A stretch of DNA of 25,246 nt, from the NCBI GenBank assembly GCA_003427395.1, contig BFEA01000334.1:1734153-1759398 (forward strand). Direction: 5' to 3'. The first letter of the stretch is position 1; every line of letters starts with the position of its first letter. The stretch is from Chara braunii (Eukaryota > Streptophyta > Charophyceae > Charales > Characeae). Shown here piece after piece: positions 9,501 to 19,235 of this stretch. The position numbers were made by a program, and so were the translations under genes. Below the pieces are notes generated by a model. The model worked only from the letters and a program-made list of their open reading frames with translations. It was not told the origin of the DNA and did not search any database.

Positions 9501-9663
9501 TCCTTCTTAGTGACTTCCATTCCTTATCCTTATTATATAATGCATCTACTACTTTAATTCCTTCCATTATATTATCCTAATAATTATACTCATTCATTGA
9601 GGTGGAAAGATATAAGGAAAATATACCGGGAAATTATGAGTCTCATGGTGCTCTCAACGGTTG

Positions 9664-10023
9664 TCAAACTCCCTGATCCAATGAGCCACCGACTTCCAAT
9701 TCACTTTGCTCCAAAAGTCTCACTAAAATAGTGACAACGTCTGCCTCAGACCAAAAATTAATAGCTTCAACCTTCAACAACTGCATTTCTTTAAGAGCTT
9801 CTCCGCCCATCCATCTAAAATCTGTCTGTTTTGATGGATCATATTTCAGGTATACATCCCTTTCTACTAACTTCTTTGATCCTGTAACGAGTGTGAGAAT
9901 GAATGTAACTCCAGTAGGAAGATGGTCATTGATAAATCTAGTAATCTCTTGTTGAATTGGAGCTTCCTCAGCCCTCAGTACCAGTCTCAGTAGAGAGTGA
10001 GAGGACCGGAAAGGAAGTACCAA
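9664..10023 (-). pseudogene. LINE linker segment upstream of endonuclease, unidentified
   Basis: A 119-codon open frame in the same phase as the RT. It starts MVLPFRSSHS and has a mixed, globular-looking composition (TGVTFILTLVTGSKKL, YLKYDPSKQTDFRWMGG). I do not recognise the domain. It may be the end of ORF1 or a leader of ORF2. Stops separate it from the endonuclease start. That it belongs to the element is inferred from position and strand only. Confidence 0.5.
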
Positions 10024-10427
10024 AAACTATAATTTCTCCGTATATCACCCCGGGAGGTTTTGACAACCCTACCTCCTAAATATTTTTTCTCCCCCTTACT
10101 GTCATAAATAAAATTTCATTCTTAGTAGGAGACATCTCCCCTTGACCCATTGACAATCTATGTCTTCATTTATGCCTCTTACTGGTCAACTCAGTTATCT
10201 GCATGTGATAATCATTCATTTTCATAGAATCCTCTTCCATCACTGAAACAGGCATATCTGATTCATCTGTTCGGTCTGCTACCTGTCCTTCCTCTTGAGG
10301 GTCCGACTATATTAGCTCCTTACTCTGGTCCTGTTTAGTGGCTACATCCAACTTGCTTTTTGACTCAATCATCTTTGGTGACTGCCCGACCTTTGCCGCC
10401 TTTGCTTCTTGCTTAGTCTTAATAGTA

Positions 10428-10649
10428 TCATTCCTGGTTATGACAGCCTTCGTTGTTGATCAGCATGAATTTATTCTCATCGATTATTTCAGAAGTAACT
10501 TTTGCAAATTGCATCACCCCTTTATAAACTGTGATAGTTTTTAAGTTTTCTTTATAGGGTCCTTCTGGTTCGTAAGAGTCTGCAATTTGTTCTAATTCTG
10601 ATTCTTTGATGTCAATTTGTTCTTCAATCAAATAAGCGAGAGTCTGCAA
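10428..10649 (-). pseudogene. LINE ORF1 C-terminal fragment, unidentified
   Basis: A short open frame rich in Glu/Ile (YLIEEQIDIKESELEQIADS) that could form a helix. No family recognised. It has the same strand as, and lies between, clear LINE parts, so it is most simply a broken piece of the long region between the zinc knuckle and the endonuclease. Confidence 0.35.
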
Positions 10650-10830
10650 ATTTGCAATTTGCTCTCGCTTTTGGTGAACCCAACCTTTCTACTGCCGCAT
10701 CAACCATAAATAAATCTGCAGAGGACTGATCATAATCTTTCTGAGCATCTTGAACAACCTGCTTTCCTTCATCATTGGTTTCCTCCCCCTAATACATCCT
10801 GGTTATTCCATAGGTAGTTGGGCCTATCAA

Positions 10831-11379
10831 TTAGCATCCGCCCCCTCCTCTCAGAAGATGATTGGGTTGATTAAGACCATTCCCATTGGGTGGATGAAAC
10901 CGAATTAAAACAATATGCAAAAGAAGGTTACAAATATCCTCCCAATTCATGCCTTGTTTGGGGCCTTGTTCCATCACGACCTTGAGACTAGGGTTACTTT
11001 CAAGCATGGGAATAAGTTGCTTATACACTTGGTTCCAGACCATATCCGAGAGACCCTCGTAGTTGAGCTTCATATTGACTAACAGCCAGTGTGCTACTTT
11101 TAGTAATTTTGTTTGTAGGGCTATACATAAATTTGTTTCTTTGTTGGCTACTACCAGCACTGGTGGGGGTGCTATAGCCTGTTCAACCTCCATGGGCTCA
11201 TCACCAAAGGCCTCCTTGAAGGGGTCTATGCCCATGGGGTCATCCTTCTTTGTCGCTCCTTCCTTATACTGGTCCTTTCTGCCTCCTACTCCCAGGCTTT
11301 CCATTTCTTCCTGTTCCTCCATGTGTTCTTTTTGTGCCAAAAACCCAAATTGGTTTGCAGTTTGCAACCCCTGTTCCAT
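10831..11379 (-). pseudogene. LINE ORF1 central/C-terminal fragment, unidentified
   Basis: A 182-codon open frame beginning MEQGLQTANQFG. The N-terminal half is acidic and low-complexity (HMEEQEEMESL, GDEPMEVEQA). The C-terminal half looks folded and helical (LLKVAHWLLVNMKLNYEGL, VWNQVYKQLIPML). It ends in a Gly-rich tail before the stop. No known domain recognised. It lies downstream of the zinc-knuckle fragment in element order and is offset by a frame, suggesting one ancestral ORF1 broken by indels. Alternatives are an extra ORF or a domain captured by this LINE family. Confidence 0.5.
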
Positions 11380-11534
11380 TAATACTCATTGCTGAGATTG
11401 CGCAGATTGCGTTGATTGTGAAGGTTGTGTGGATTGTATAGATTGTTTTGCTGAACTCAATTCCTTCTTACCATTTCACTTCCTTTGCGCCGGACTTCTT
11501 TCCATTCTTTACCTGGATGTGTGTCAATGGAAGG

Positions 11535-11735
11535 TTAGTATGATGTTGCTGATGAACCTATACTTCTGGAGCTACTCACAGTTGTCTTTCCCTTTTCCAT
11601 AGATTGTATATCTTGATGTTTTTGCTGAACACTGGGAATAGTCGCCTTAGTGGCTACATCAACAGATGGACCCAAACCTGGTCCTCCCTTTCTTGAGAGG
11701 TTGACTTGGGCGGTTTGTCCCATATTGGAGCGCAC
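11535..11735 (-). pseudogene. LINE ORF1 low-complexity fragment
   Basis: A 66-codon frame rich in Ser, Gln and Thr (QVNLSRKGGPGLGPS, KTTVSSSRSIGSSA). This looks like the disordered tail that follows the zinc knuckle in many LINE ORF1 proteins. The assignment is positional; there is no domain. Confidence 0.35.
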
Positions 11736-11899
11736 TACCTGCTGGGGACTGCACCTTGTACATCTTTAACCTTTGGTTGTCCAGTCTTCAAAGCTTGAGA
11801 GCCTTGAGGAGACTGGGGTGGAACCCAATCTGCAGGTGGTCGTGGTACCTTACGCATATCTCCCCTTCCTTCCTAAAACTAGCCTATCTGCCGACCAAT

Positions 11900-12675
11900 T
11901 TAATTTAACTCGTCACTAAATACCCACCCTTCATATCCTTGAATTGTTGGAACCCATCTGTGCAGACGTTGTGGATCCTGTTTTAGTCTGGGTCCTTGAG
12001 GATAGGCATGTTGAGGATGTACTGGGCAAACAAATTTCGTGTTGACGTGCCCATAAGTTTTGCACTTAAAGCACCAGGGGTAAAATTTATGAGCAGTATA
12101 AATTTGGTAAATCCTACCTCCCATCTTGAATGGGATAATATCATCCAAAGAGAACACCTGATCCTTAGGTAAGTCCAAAACTAACATCAGATGGTCATCT
12201 CTCTTAGCGACGTACGTGGGAAGTGGATCAATAAAGTCCACAATTTTAAACTGTTGTAAAAAATCATGGACAAAAGTCGTTTGTACGTCGATAGGGATGT
12301 GTCTGAATTCCACCCAGTAAAAATCTCTCATCAACTGCTCCCTCTTTTCCTCCGGCCCTACCTTCCTGGGTAGCGAAGGATATATTTTGACCTCCGATCT
12401 ATCCCAGAATATCTTTCTCCAACCATCGATCTGTTGTTTGTCCTGTTGAAATAAACATAGGACTGTAAATATTATTGGAGAGATTGGCTGTATTAAAAAA
12501 AAATCAGACACCACCTCTCGACTGTCCTTCATTGCTTCAAGCCTTTTGCATATCCATTTGAGTTTATCATTAATAGACTTGTAGGCGCAGTTACCATAAA
12601 ATATCAAATTGCTCACGTGTTTGGTATACATCTCATCGCTCTGATCCAATTTGTTTGTGCGGGTAAGACTTCATC
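11900..12675 (-). pseudogene. LINE ORF1 gag-like domain with CCHC zinc knuckle
   Basis: An RNA-binding protein of the element that would package its transcript. The frame is open from about 12,675 (just after TGATGA) to the stop at 11,900, with no ATG at its start, so it continues from a disrupted upstream part. Counting from the TTG at 12,649, a domain resembling the DUF4283-type region of plant LINE ORF1 proteins runs from about residue 75 to 185 (WRKIFWDRSEVKIYPSLP, YWVEFRHIPIDVQTTF, HLMLVLDL). A zinc knuckle follows with Cys193, Cys196, His201 and Cys208 (CFKCKTYGH then C, spacing C-X2-C-X4-H-X6-C, a little longer at the end than the usual X4). The tail is Pro/His-rich. The longest ORF1 piece left intact. 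Confidence 0.8.
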
Positions 12676-12764
12676 AATGTCTTCCTCCCTCCTTTCTCAG
12701 AGACCAATTGTTCTGATGGAAGGAGGAAGAGAGAGAGGAAGTAGGTCCTAGTCGATGACAAATT

Positions 12765-13223
12765 TCATAGTGGTACCTTCAGTTCTTCCGCTTGGGTTCC
12801 TGACAGACCAATTGTATGGCGTTTGATATTGAGTGTTTTATCGAGAAGAGATCCCCTGACTTTTTGTGCCAAAGATGGTTGAGAAGAACTATGGGAGGAA
12901 AAGGAAGATGATGATTCTGCATTTTCGTTGGAGCCTGTTGTTGAGTCTTGACTCCTTTCTGCTCTTTGTTCACACGCTCTTTCTTCTTCTGTGAGTATCT
13001 CCTCATCTTCTTCCTTCATCTCCAAATCTTGAATCTGTTCATTCTGATCATTCTGATTAGTGTCGACCTTCTGAACATTCTTTTCTGATTTATGAATATC
13101 TGCCTCTGCTTGATCAGTCTTCTGAATCCCCTGTTCTCTTAACGTGAGAGTCAGTACTTGCTCCTTCCCCACCTGCATTCGTTGCGTCTTCTTGTTGTCA
13201 TATGGTTTGGTTACTAACACCAC
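12765..13223 (-). pseudogene. LINE ORF1 N-terminal low-complexity region
   Basis: A 152-codon open frame beginning MVLVTKPYDNK. It is strongly acidic and Gln/Glu/Asn-rich (NDQNEQIQDLEMKEEDEEIL), then Ser-rich (AESSSSFSSHSSSQPS), and ends in SLAQKVRGSLL. That last piece resembles the SFA-x-V type segment that often opens the gag-like domain of plant LINE ORF1. A stop, about 90 bp and a frame change separate it from the zinc-knuckle fragment. The disordered character is visible; its assignment to ORF1 is inferred from position. An overlapping frame in the same place is less plausible. Confidence 0.55.
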
Positions 13224-13732
13224 CCCCCTTTCTTGTGAAGGACCCTGTGCTATTCCTTCAGACCGCTGCCAACCCCCCCCTACCCCCCTTCCCCCCTCTC
13301 TCCCCTAATTAAAGCTCCAGTTCCATCTTTCGACCAAGGGACATTTCTTACGGACTTGCCCCCCTGATCAGACAGCAGCCCAATCAACCTTCCCACATGA
13401 TGAACTGTTGGCCTTGAATATGGGGAAGAGTCAAGTTGACGAAACAGGGTGTGGCGCATAGCCCTCTGATAAAATAACAGTGAATTTGTTCCTCTCATTC
13501 TTCTAGAATTCATTATTTTTTGTGAATATCCCTTTTACCTAAATCTCTTACTGACTTGGTCTACGATCAGGTAAGTCGAAGAATTTCAAAACTGTACTAC
13601 AACGACTACCTGTTTGGATTCCACTTCAAAAGACTTCGAAAAACTTCAAAAAACTTAAAAAAACAGTGAGCTTAGTGTGTTAATTGGTTAGCGTATATTT
13701 AATAATATTCTCTAAAAGAGACCTTGTATTGC
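13224..13732 (-). other. Probable LINE 5' UTR and flank
   Basis: Contains two runs of seven to eight C on the plus strand (13,273-13,295) and a 77-codon minus frame (13,513-13,280) without a known domain. The LINE 5' end must lie in or near this stretch, but no boundary or target-site duplication is visible. Confidence 0.35.
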
Positions 13733-13931
13733 TTGATGATGATTGATGGATGATGATTGCTTAATGATGATTGATTGATGATGATGATGATTGATTGATG
13801 TTGTTTGGTTGGTGATGATGGATGATTGATCGATTGATGATGTCTGATGATGATTGATGATGATTGATGATGATTGGTGATAATTGAATGATGATTGGCT
13901 GATGATTGATTGATGATGATTAATGGTGATA
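13733..13931. repeat. TGATTGATGA-type minisatellite
   Basis: About 200 bp made almost only of GATGATTGAT and GATTGATGAT variants. The copies are imperfect and of irregular length, so it is an old, degenerate array. It lies close to the likely 5' end of the LINE. Confidence 0.85.
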
Positions 13932-15206
13932 ACTGGAAATTGTAGATGATATCAATTAATTGCCAATGATTGATAATTATGCTGAATACGACTCCTTAGC
14001 TTCTTTTTCCAACCTTTCATCTTAGCTGGCAGTGAAGTCCAATTAAGAACCTCACATGACAAGGAGAAAACCAATCATGAATCATAAGAGGGTAGGAAGG
14101 ATGGGTAGAGCACTAGACGGAACATACTCAGTTTTCAGTGTTCCCGAGTCATGCAGCCCCATGTGATGACGTATTATGAAGATTGTGTCTCCTCTCCTTG
14201 AGCCGATCCAGACAACTTCCTCCTTTCTATTGAAGTTACCTTTGAAGAAATGTACTTTCCTCTTTTAGATTAAGTCTTCCGCTACATTACAATCGGCATT
14301 ATCATTGTTTACCCGCCTTTGTCCTGTATTCCCTCATCAACTTCCGAGGAAATTAACTTCTAACTATCTGTATCAGCGATACTTCCTTTTCTCCTTTCAG
14401 ATGCTTCTTCCAACCCGTCGATACATCAGAGAACGAAAATGCCTTCACCCTTCCGCCATTCAAGTCATGAAGACAGTGACTATGGGCTGCTAGCGACCAC
14501 AATGAACTTTCTCACGTGAGTCATGACGAGTACGACTGTGGGCTGCGAACGTGAGGCACATAATAAAATGCCACAATGTCGAGCGCATCGGTCTGGCACC
14601 GCACAGGGCAGCGCGGGACCCTCCCGGCCGCGTCACGCAGGAGTCGGTCTAAATCCTCATTGCGATATATACATGCAGATTCTGCAAAGCCGCTCCGGCC
14701 GAGTGCGCCAGCTATACCTCTCGCGAGCCCCTACGACAGGATAGGGCCTACGCGAGACACGGCTTACCTCCACCTTACGGGAGTTGTCACCTCCCTTCGG
14801 TGGGCGTATCCTCGCCGAGCTACAAGTCCACAGTATGAAAGTTGATCAGTTGCAGTCGTAGAGGTGGACCAGTCGAGGGCGTTTCTCGTTCGTTGTAGCA
14901 GGGTACGCGTGGTAGTACACCTCTGTCGGACCTGCACGCAAATCGACATCTTGGGGGGCTGAAGTCCCAAGCGCGACCCGTCGTCCGTCGACTAGGATGC
15001 ATCCCACACACCACGCGCACACCACTCTATAGAACATAAAAATAAAAACACACACACCTACACATACATATACAGAACGACACGAAACAAACAACGCAAC
15101 AACACTCCTAGTCCCTTAGTAGCCATCACATAACTCTCCGACGCGGAAATCGGATAGGCGACGTGCACGAGACTTAGTATAAAACCACGCGGACGCAGGG
15201 CTAACT
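13932..15206. other. No gene seen; GC-richer segment
   Basis: No recognisable gene. From about 14,560 to 15,020 the sequence becomes clearly richer in G+C and CpG than its AT-rich surroundings, and several short frames overlap there on both strands without known domains. From about 15,150 a weaker similarity to 19,040-19,110 leads into the repeat at 15,207. Confidence 0.45.
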
Positions 15207-15332
15207 CATATCGACTCGCAATGCAAGCATACGCAAGCAGTCGCAATGATGGTATACTATGTAGTACCCATACTCATGCAGTCCTCGTTAATCTCGAGGA
15301 TCGCATTCGACAATCAAGTGTCGGCTGACACG
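15207..15332 (-). repeat. Dispersed repeat, copy 1 (~126 bp)
   Basis: Matches 19,111-19,235 in the same orientation. Shared blocks are CATATCGACT, ATGCAAGCAGT-like pieces, CAATGATGG, CATGCAGTCCTC, GAGGATC and AAGTGTCGGCTGA. Both copies end in the near palindrome GTGTCGGCTGACAC (here 15,318-15,331). Read on the minus strand, the 19.1-kb copy is the continuation of the large inverted-repeat arm, so this is a fragment of the same element. Confidence 0.75.
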
Positions 15333-16270
15333 CACCTTGAAGGATTGATCTCTCGATGCTGGACAACTGCCAAACAGGTTTAATGACCGAAGTCGGACAA
15401 AGAAAATGAGATTAAGGGCGTCAATTGAGGTTTTATGTGATTTAATCTTGGAACTATGAAGTGACTCCACGGCTAATTACAGACTGAAAGTCACGTGTGG
15501 AGGTCGCATAACAGCTAAGTATACCTAAGGTTTGAACTGTTTTGACATTGTCGGGAGCCAAGGGGGTCCTTAGTTGACTATCACTTCGAAGGGCTTTGAC
15601 TGGGTCTAAGTAGCTGTCTTGTCATCTCCCTTCAGTCTAAGTCGCCCTTAAAAAACTATTGTTGAAGACAAGAGAAAAGTCGAAATGAAAGTGATGGGTT
15701 ACTATTGATAATGATGCGCTGACTATATATGAGATGATTGTGAACTCGGACAAATGAACTTTGGTCTCGTATGGATTGTCCCCTTTGCTCGTGATGCACT
15801 CTCACTTTGCTTCTTGTCGTGCTTCTCTCGTTCCCAGTTGCATTGGAGGACTTAATGGGCCTGATTGGAGGCCAAAGGCCTTAATGGTACTCTCCTCTTG
15901 ATTATTGGTTCGGAGTAAACGGGCTCCCCATTAAGATAAAGTATTTTAAGCTTACAACGAACACCCGCCTTTAGTTGATGAGCAGGCGAAAATCAACCTT
16001 GGGAAAAATAACTTACCTTCTGTTTTGGCTAAGTACTTACTTGATGGAGATTAACGAGCCCCTCTTGTTAGAGTTTGCCCCTGATAGAGAAAGGGGTTGA
16101 AAGGCATTGTCGAGACTAATTCCATTCGGGTGCTAACAGATAAGCAAAAACCCGGAAGCGTATGCGGGTCTGGCTATCGAGCCCCAGTAGAGTTGAAACC
16201 TATCCCTGTGGGGATCAGTATTTTCGCACCAACCAGTCAAGTCTCAATAGTAGGACATGGAAACTCGGAG

Positions 16271-16271
<1 letters not shown>
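15333..16271. other. No gene seen
   Basis: No coding region or RNA gene recognised. A short palindrome GGCCAAAGGCC occurs near 15,870. The plus frame that runs into the TA tract is a microsatellite artefact. Confidence 0.45.
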
Positions 16272-16316
<45 letters not shown>

Positions 16317-16330
16317 GTGCGTATTTATTT

Positions 16331-16396
<66 letters not shown>

Positions 16397-16417
16397 GTGC
16401 ATATTTATTTATACATA
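16272..16417. repeat. Compound TA microsatellite with duplicated spacer
   Basis: Two pure TA tracts (16,272-16,315 and 16,339-16,395) are each followed by a 22-base spacer, CGTGC-R-TATTTATTTATACATA (16,316-16,337 and 16,396-16,417), differing at one base. The unit TA-tract plus spacer is thus tandemly duplicated with a period near 80 bp. Confidence 0.95.
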
Positions 16418-18213
16418 AATATGCAACTCTTAATCCCCAACTGATGATATACGCCATCTAGGCCAAGAGAAAGAATTTATAGTCATGTGTGATGCGTGAG
16501 CGGGGTGTAAAGCGAGCAGTGTCGTCGAGATAGCCTTGTTAAGGGTTGTGGTTCGTATTGCAGTCCTCTGTATTACATCAATCAATCAATGAGGCTTACA
16601 TTACTTGGAGTCTTGCTGCCATCCCTAGCTTTTCTTTGCAGTCTGATTAGAGTTCATATGCCCCGCCACTCCAGCAGACCCTACTCTGTGGTAGTACACC
16701 TGGTACGCTATCCTGATATGGTTATTAAGTTGTGTCATGGTTCACAACATCAGTCGGAGGCTGAACTACTAGCGTTACCCTGCTTACACTCAAAAGAACT
16801 CCAAATATTGGAGTTGTCTTCGATCTAGGTGTGGATGAATTGCTACTTTGATTACTTACTTTATTTAGGCTCGCCGCGAGTGGTTTCTGGAGGGAGGTGG
16901 GTGGAATCTATAGGCAACTGCCTACGAGTCCGGTCGGTGAAATCGTTACTAACTGTCCATATGCCCTATTAGGACAGATCAGTGACTATGGCAGTTCAAC
17001 TTAAACATGAGATCATCAATCGTGACACGGCTTGAGGGATCTGGACGAGAAAGCAGAAGATCTTTCCGGTTCGGTCTCAAATTAGACCTCAAGTTCTTCT
17101 CATGGGGTCGGTCTGAAGTAGAGACCAATGAGAGTGATGTTGAAATCCCTTTCCTCTTGAAGCTATTCTTATAGACCAAAGGAAGTGGAGTGCCCCGAAT
17201 GCAAACTCGAACCGGTGGGCCGAATCAAAGCGGGGGCTAAAACTAAACTGGTTATTGGGTCCAGAGAGTTGCTAGCTACTTCTGTCACCGAAGGGCGACC
17301 AGAGTGGGTTATGACAAATACAGTGGACATGCCTTGAAATCTGAGTATGTCGTGAATACACATCACTGATAAAGACAGACCTCGTGACATTTCCAACCAT
17401 TCAAAACTCTGTTTACGGGCATTCCATGCCACCAAAGACACATCATGGCTCAACTTAATTGAGTCAAAACCTCTTGCAACATCTCGGTAGATCTTAAGCC
17501 AAGGGCCGAACATTCGAGCACTCGAGGGGCTAGATCTAAGTTATGGAGTCGGGTAGGGGCTTGTCCCTAGCATAGTCCTGTCACGCCACAGCGCTGGTAA
17601 TAGGCCCATCTGGTCATCTCCGCAGACAGAGACATAACGAGCCCTGACGGTGAATGATCGCCTACGAACTTAGGAAACTTAAGAGAGCCCTCACTTGATC
17701 TCGACTTTTATCAATCAATAACAATTTATGGGAAAACTTTCCTATTTATCGGTGCAGATCAGGCAGTCATTGACTCACGGACAATCGTTTCATAGACTCA
17801 GATTTAGATATTATCCGAATCTGCCCCGGTCGGACTGCGCTTCACCTTTCTTTGGCATTCAGAGTTGCTTCAATATCAACATCAGATCGTGAGAGAGAAG
17901 TAGTCATTACATGTCTGTGTGTTTTGTCACCTTGCAGATCAGCTCCGTCCCGACGTTAAAACAGTAGAGTGACTAGCAACACAGTATCGAAGAACACTAA
18001 CTATACCAGAACGAAACTCTAATAAAACCCAACTACTCTGTCACGAGGGCCAGACACGTGCTAAACCTCAACCATCTCTCCACAATTGGTGCCCTTGCCA
18101 ATGCTTGATCATACAAGACACTGTCAGAAACTTTAAGTCAAGATTTATTGATACATGTCATCTACATCCTATCTCAAACGAGGGATCTTCTCGCGGCCAT
18201 ATCTTCCTACATT
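16418..18213. other. No gene seen
   Basis: About 1.8 kb without a recognisable gene. The largest frames are 114 codons on the minus strand (17,513-17,169) and 79 codons on the plus strand (16,589-16,828); the second has a hydrophobic start. Neither matches a family I know or has supporting context. The last ~50 bp may be a diverged extension of the inverted-repeat arm that starts at 18,214. Confidence 0.45.
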
Positions 18214-18857
18214 GTGAGAGGGATTTTGCGCTATGGTTGACTTCCGTATTATGGGCCTCGGATGAAAGTGTTCATAGCTTGTAGTTTTTAGGTGGCTCTA
18301 TATACAGAGGCCACAATCTCAGAAAGTGCGTGGACACGGTTCAGGGCATAGGAAGTGCACAGCCAAGTGAAAGATTGAGTATTTAACCTAGAGGGATGCG
18401 TGAGGACTCTTCACTAGTGTTGATCGTGTCTATTCATTTATACTTTCTGATATTATTATAAGTTCTCATTCTTCCCTCATTTATCTTGTTTCTGACTTGA
18501 GTCAGTCAGTTTCACTTATTCGCATTGGCCCTGTGATTGTGCTTTTTTTATGATCTCGTGACAGTTTTTTAAATTTGCTAAATTGGCAAAATTGATATAT
18601 GTATGACAAACCCAAATTTCATGATCATTACCTGCATAATCTTGTTGTTCCAAATCAAAATAAAATATTCCTAAGACCGAGGACCGGCGAAGACCGCAAT
18701 TGAAGGGTCTCGCTCGAAGCCGGACGCACACAACATGAAGGGATTTGTTGTATTTAATTTATTTATTTATTGCAAAACATCATTGAAATCCTGCGTGATA
18801 GCCTGTTGGCTTTCCGGTCGCTCGAACAAGCCTGACAGGAAAAAGTATGACAACACG
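18214..18857 (+). repeat. Left arm of large inverted repeat (~645 bp)
   Basis: Matches the reverse complement of 19,234-19,893 along its length with many substitutions and indels. Anchors in order: TATGGTTGACTT, TTTAGGTGGCTCTA, GGCCACAATCTCAG, CCTCATTTATCTTGTTT, GAGTCAGTCAGT, TTCCTAAGACCG, ACCGCAATTGAAGGGT, CGCTCGAAGCCGGAC, CCTGTTGGCTTTC, and CTGAC..GAAAAA..TGACAAC. The two arms look like two old copies of one element lying head to head, or the arms of a fold-back element. Confidence 0.8.
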
Positions 18858-19233
18858 CAGTTGAACGCCTTCATCGAACTCGCTCATGAACCGACATTAT
18901 GAGGGATGATCACCCGAGCGCGGCTCTGCGCTGGTTGACTAGGCCAGTCAATCTGACCACGCGATACACATCACAAAATAAAAACCGGACTTCACATGTA
19001 ATCGCACCTAGTCTCTTTCTCACATACGACCTATTAGCTTTTTAACAACATAAATAAGTGGATGTCGAGCGCGATATTTTTAATAAATATCGCAGCGACG
19101 TAGGTTTTGTCATATCGACTAGTTATGCATGAGTATGCAAGCAGTTACAATGATGGCATACTAGTGGTACCCTTAACCATGCAGTCCTCTATGATATTGA
19201 GGATCACTTTCAACACTCAAGTGTCGGCTGATA
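18858..19233. other. Spacer of the large inverted repeat
   Basis: About 376 bp between the two arms. The right part (19,111-19,235) is the second copy of the dispersed repeat at 15,207-15,332. The left part (18,858-19,050) has no match that I see in the window. It contains a perfect hairpin at 19,071-19,093. Confidence 0.6.
19071..19093. repeat. Perfect 9-bp hairpin in inverted-repeat spacer
   Basis: GCGATATTT and AAATATCGC pair perfectly around a 5-base loop TTAAT. The related stretch upstream of the 15.2-kb repeat copy does not keep this palindrome. Confidence 0.8.
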
Positions 19234-19235
19234 CG
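19111..19235 (-). repeat. Dispersed repeat, copy 2 (~125 bp)
   Basis: Direct repeat of 15,207-15,332. On the minus strand it directly continues the right arm of the inverted repeat, and the similarity stops at almost the same base where the arm starts (19,234-19,235). This suggests a natural element boundary, or a breakpoint shared by both copies. Confidence 0.75.

Larger units (their letters stand above)
4752..13513 (-). mobile_element. L1-like LINE, decayed, ~8.8 kb
   Basis: A non-LTR retrotransposon read on the minus strand. In element order it has a low-complexity ORF1 N-terminus, a gag-like domain with CCHC knuckle, a long linker, an apurinic-type endonuclease, a reverse transcriptase and a zf-RVT domain, then a 3' UTR and an A-rich tail (complement of the T-rich run 4752-4778). 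No LTRs flank it. The zf-RVT ending and the ORF1 layout match L1-type elements of plants (family knowledge). It is inactive: I count stops at 8095-8097, 7753-7755, 7648-7650, 7135-7137, 6521-6523 and 6467-6469, and frame shifts near 9448-9454, 9160-9166 and 6664-6667. More stops lie in the endonuclease-RT linker and in ORF1. The tail marks the 3' end fairly well. The 5' end is uncertain, between about 13,223 and 13,730. I found no convincing target-site duplication. Confidence 0.9.

Noticed and set aside
11063-11441. Plus-strand frames antisense to the ORF1 linker
   Set aside because: Low-complexity mirror of the minus-strand frame; no domain.
4724-13552. ACTGACTT on both sides of the LINE as its target-site duplication
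   Set aside because: The left copy lies about 20 bp away from the A-rich tail and the right copy is not at a defined 5' end, so the geometry is wrong.
16097-16461. Plus-strand frames with Tyr-Ile repeats
   Set aside because: Translation of the TA microsatellite.
17196-17220. B-box-like GGTTCGAGTTT on the minus strand
   Set aside because: It lacks the final CC, and no A box lies at the right distance.
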